The notes beneath the pieces were generated by a model. The model was not told the DNA's origin. It saw nothing but the letters and a program-made list of their open reading frames with translations, and ran no database searches. A DNA stretch of 32,018 nt from Senegalimassilia sp003474385 (GTDB taxonomy: Bacteria > Actinomycetota > Coriobacteriia > Coriobacteriales > Eggerthellaceae), in NCBI RefSeq assembly GCF_003474385.1, contig NZ_QUCY01000027.1:1-32018 (forward strand), written 5' to 3'. Position 1 is the first letter of the stretch. Every line of letters starts with the position of its first letter. Shown in pieces: positions 31,975 through 32,018 of this stretch. The position numbers and the translations under genes were made by a program.

Positions 31975-32018
31975 GGCGTAACGTTTCTGGGGGTGCGGTG
32001 TAAGCCGCGTCGGCGATG
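31975..32018 (-). other. Region upstream of cas9, cut by the window edge
   Basis: These bases continue the cas9 reading phase without a stop. A small hairpin GCCG-ACG-CGGC (minus strand, near 32003-32013) lies here. The tracrRNA or the cas9 promoter may lie just beyond. Confidence 0.35.

Noticed and set aside
1..32018. tRNA, rRNA, insertion sequences or prophage genes
   Set aside because: I looked for cloverleaf signatures, transposase motifs and phage structural genes and saw none; the terminator hairpins do not have tRNA arms.

Overview
The window looks like a chromosomal segment of a high-GC, anaerobic, gut-type actinobacterium of the class Coriobacteriia, most likely family Eggerthellaceae. 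The clues are an oxygen-sensitive class III ribonucleotide reductase, a membrane-anchored LuxR-type regulator of the kind amplified in Eggerthella relatives, many small one-component regulators, and a Cas9 whose N-terminus reads like coriobacterial Cas9 proteins. This placement is inferred from memory of protein families; no search was run.

Layout. 1-2080: a gene-poor start with a putative small two-helix membrane protein (399-725) and a DUF1292-type protein (1339-2028), each followed by a clear hairpin terminator. 2148-2411 holds only a doubtful small frame. 2630-4852 (minus) is nrdD, with an NrdR-box-like palindrome upstream and no nrdG beside it. A 700-base divergent spacer leads to a zinc/iron-type CDF cation exporter (5556-6482). 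Then come an XRE regulator with a perfectly repeated 18-residue module and a membrane tail (6855-7976), flanked by a 25-bp direct repeat, and a striking three-domain DNA repair fusion: hypoxanthine-DNA glycosylase, Vsr nicking endonuclease and GIY-YIG nuclease (8109-9737).

9992-12934 (minus) carries a self-contained GntR/ABC ATPase/ABC permease operon with a palindromic operator, and a SAM-dependent methyltransferase. 13421-14245 is an XRE, zinc-ribbon and TipAS-like sensor fusion. 14639-15361 (minus) is a PAP2 phosphatase. 15900-17024 (minus) is a MarR regulator with two overlapping SMR efflux genes, read from a palindromic operator. 17459 to about 17910 is a decayed membrane-regulator fragment with an in-frame stop. 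Next come a flavodoxin-family protein with a low-complexity insertion, a full-length membrane LuxR regulator, a small winged-helix protein, a TetR protein reduced to its DNA-binding domain, a lipoprotein and RecQ (23358-25139).

25144-31974 is a type II-A CRISPR-Cas locus on the minus strand, in the order cas9, cas1, cas2, csn2, short leader, array. The cas genes overlap each other and should form one transcript. The array has 12 repeats of 36 bp and 11 spacers of exactly 30 bp. It is built from two repeat lineages that switch at a single point. The far end of the array lies 4 bases from the recQ stop, and recQ reads towards it with no visible terminator. Base composition drops visibly at the csn2 end of the cas operon compared with recQ, which fits acquisition by transfer. 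No tracrRNA anti-repeat was found in the window; it probably lies beyond the right edge, and the cas9 start codon may lie there too.
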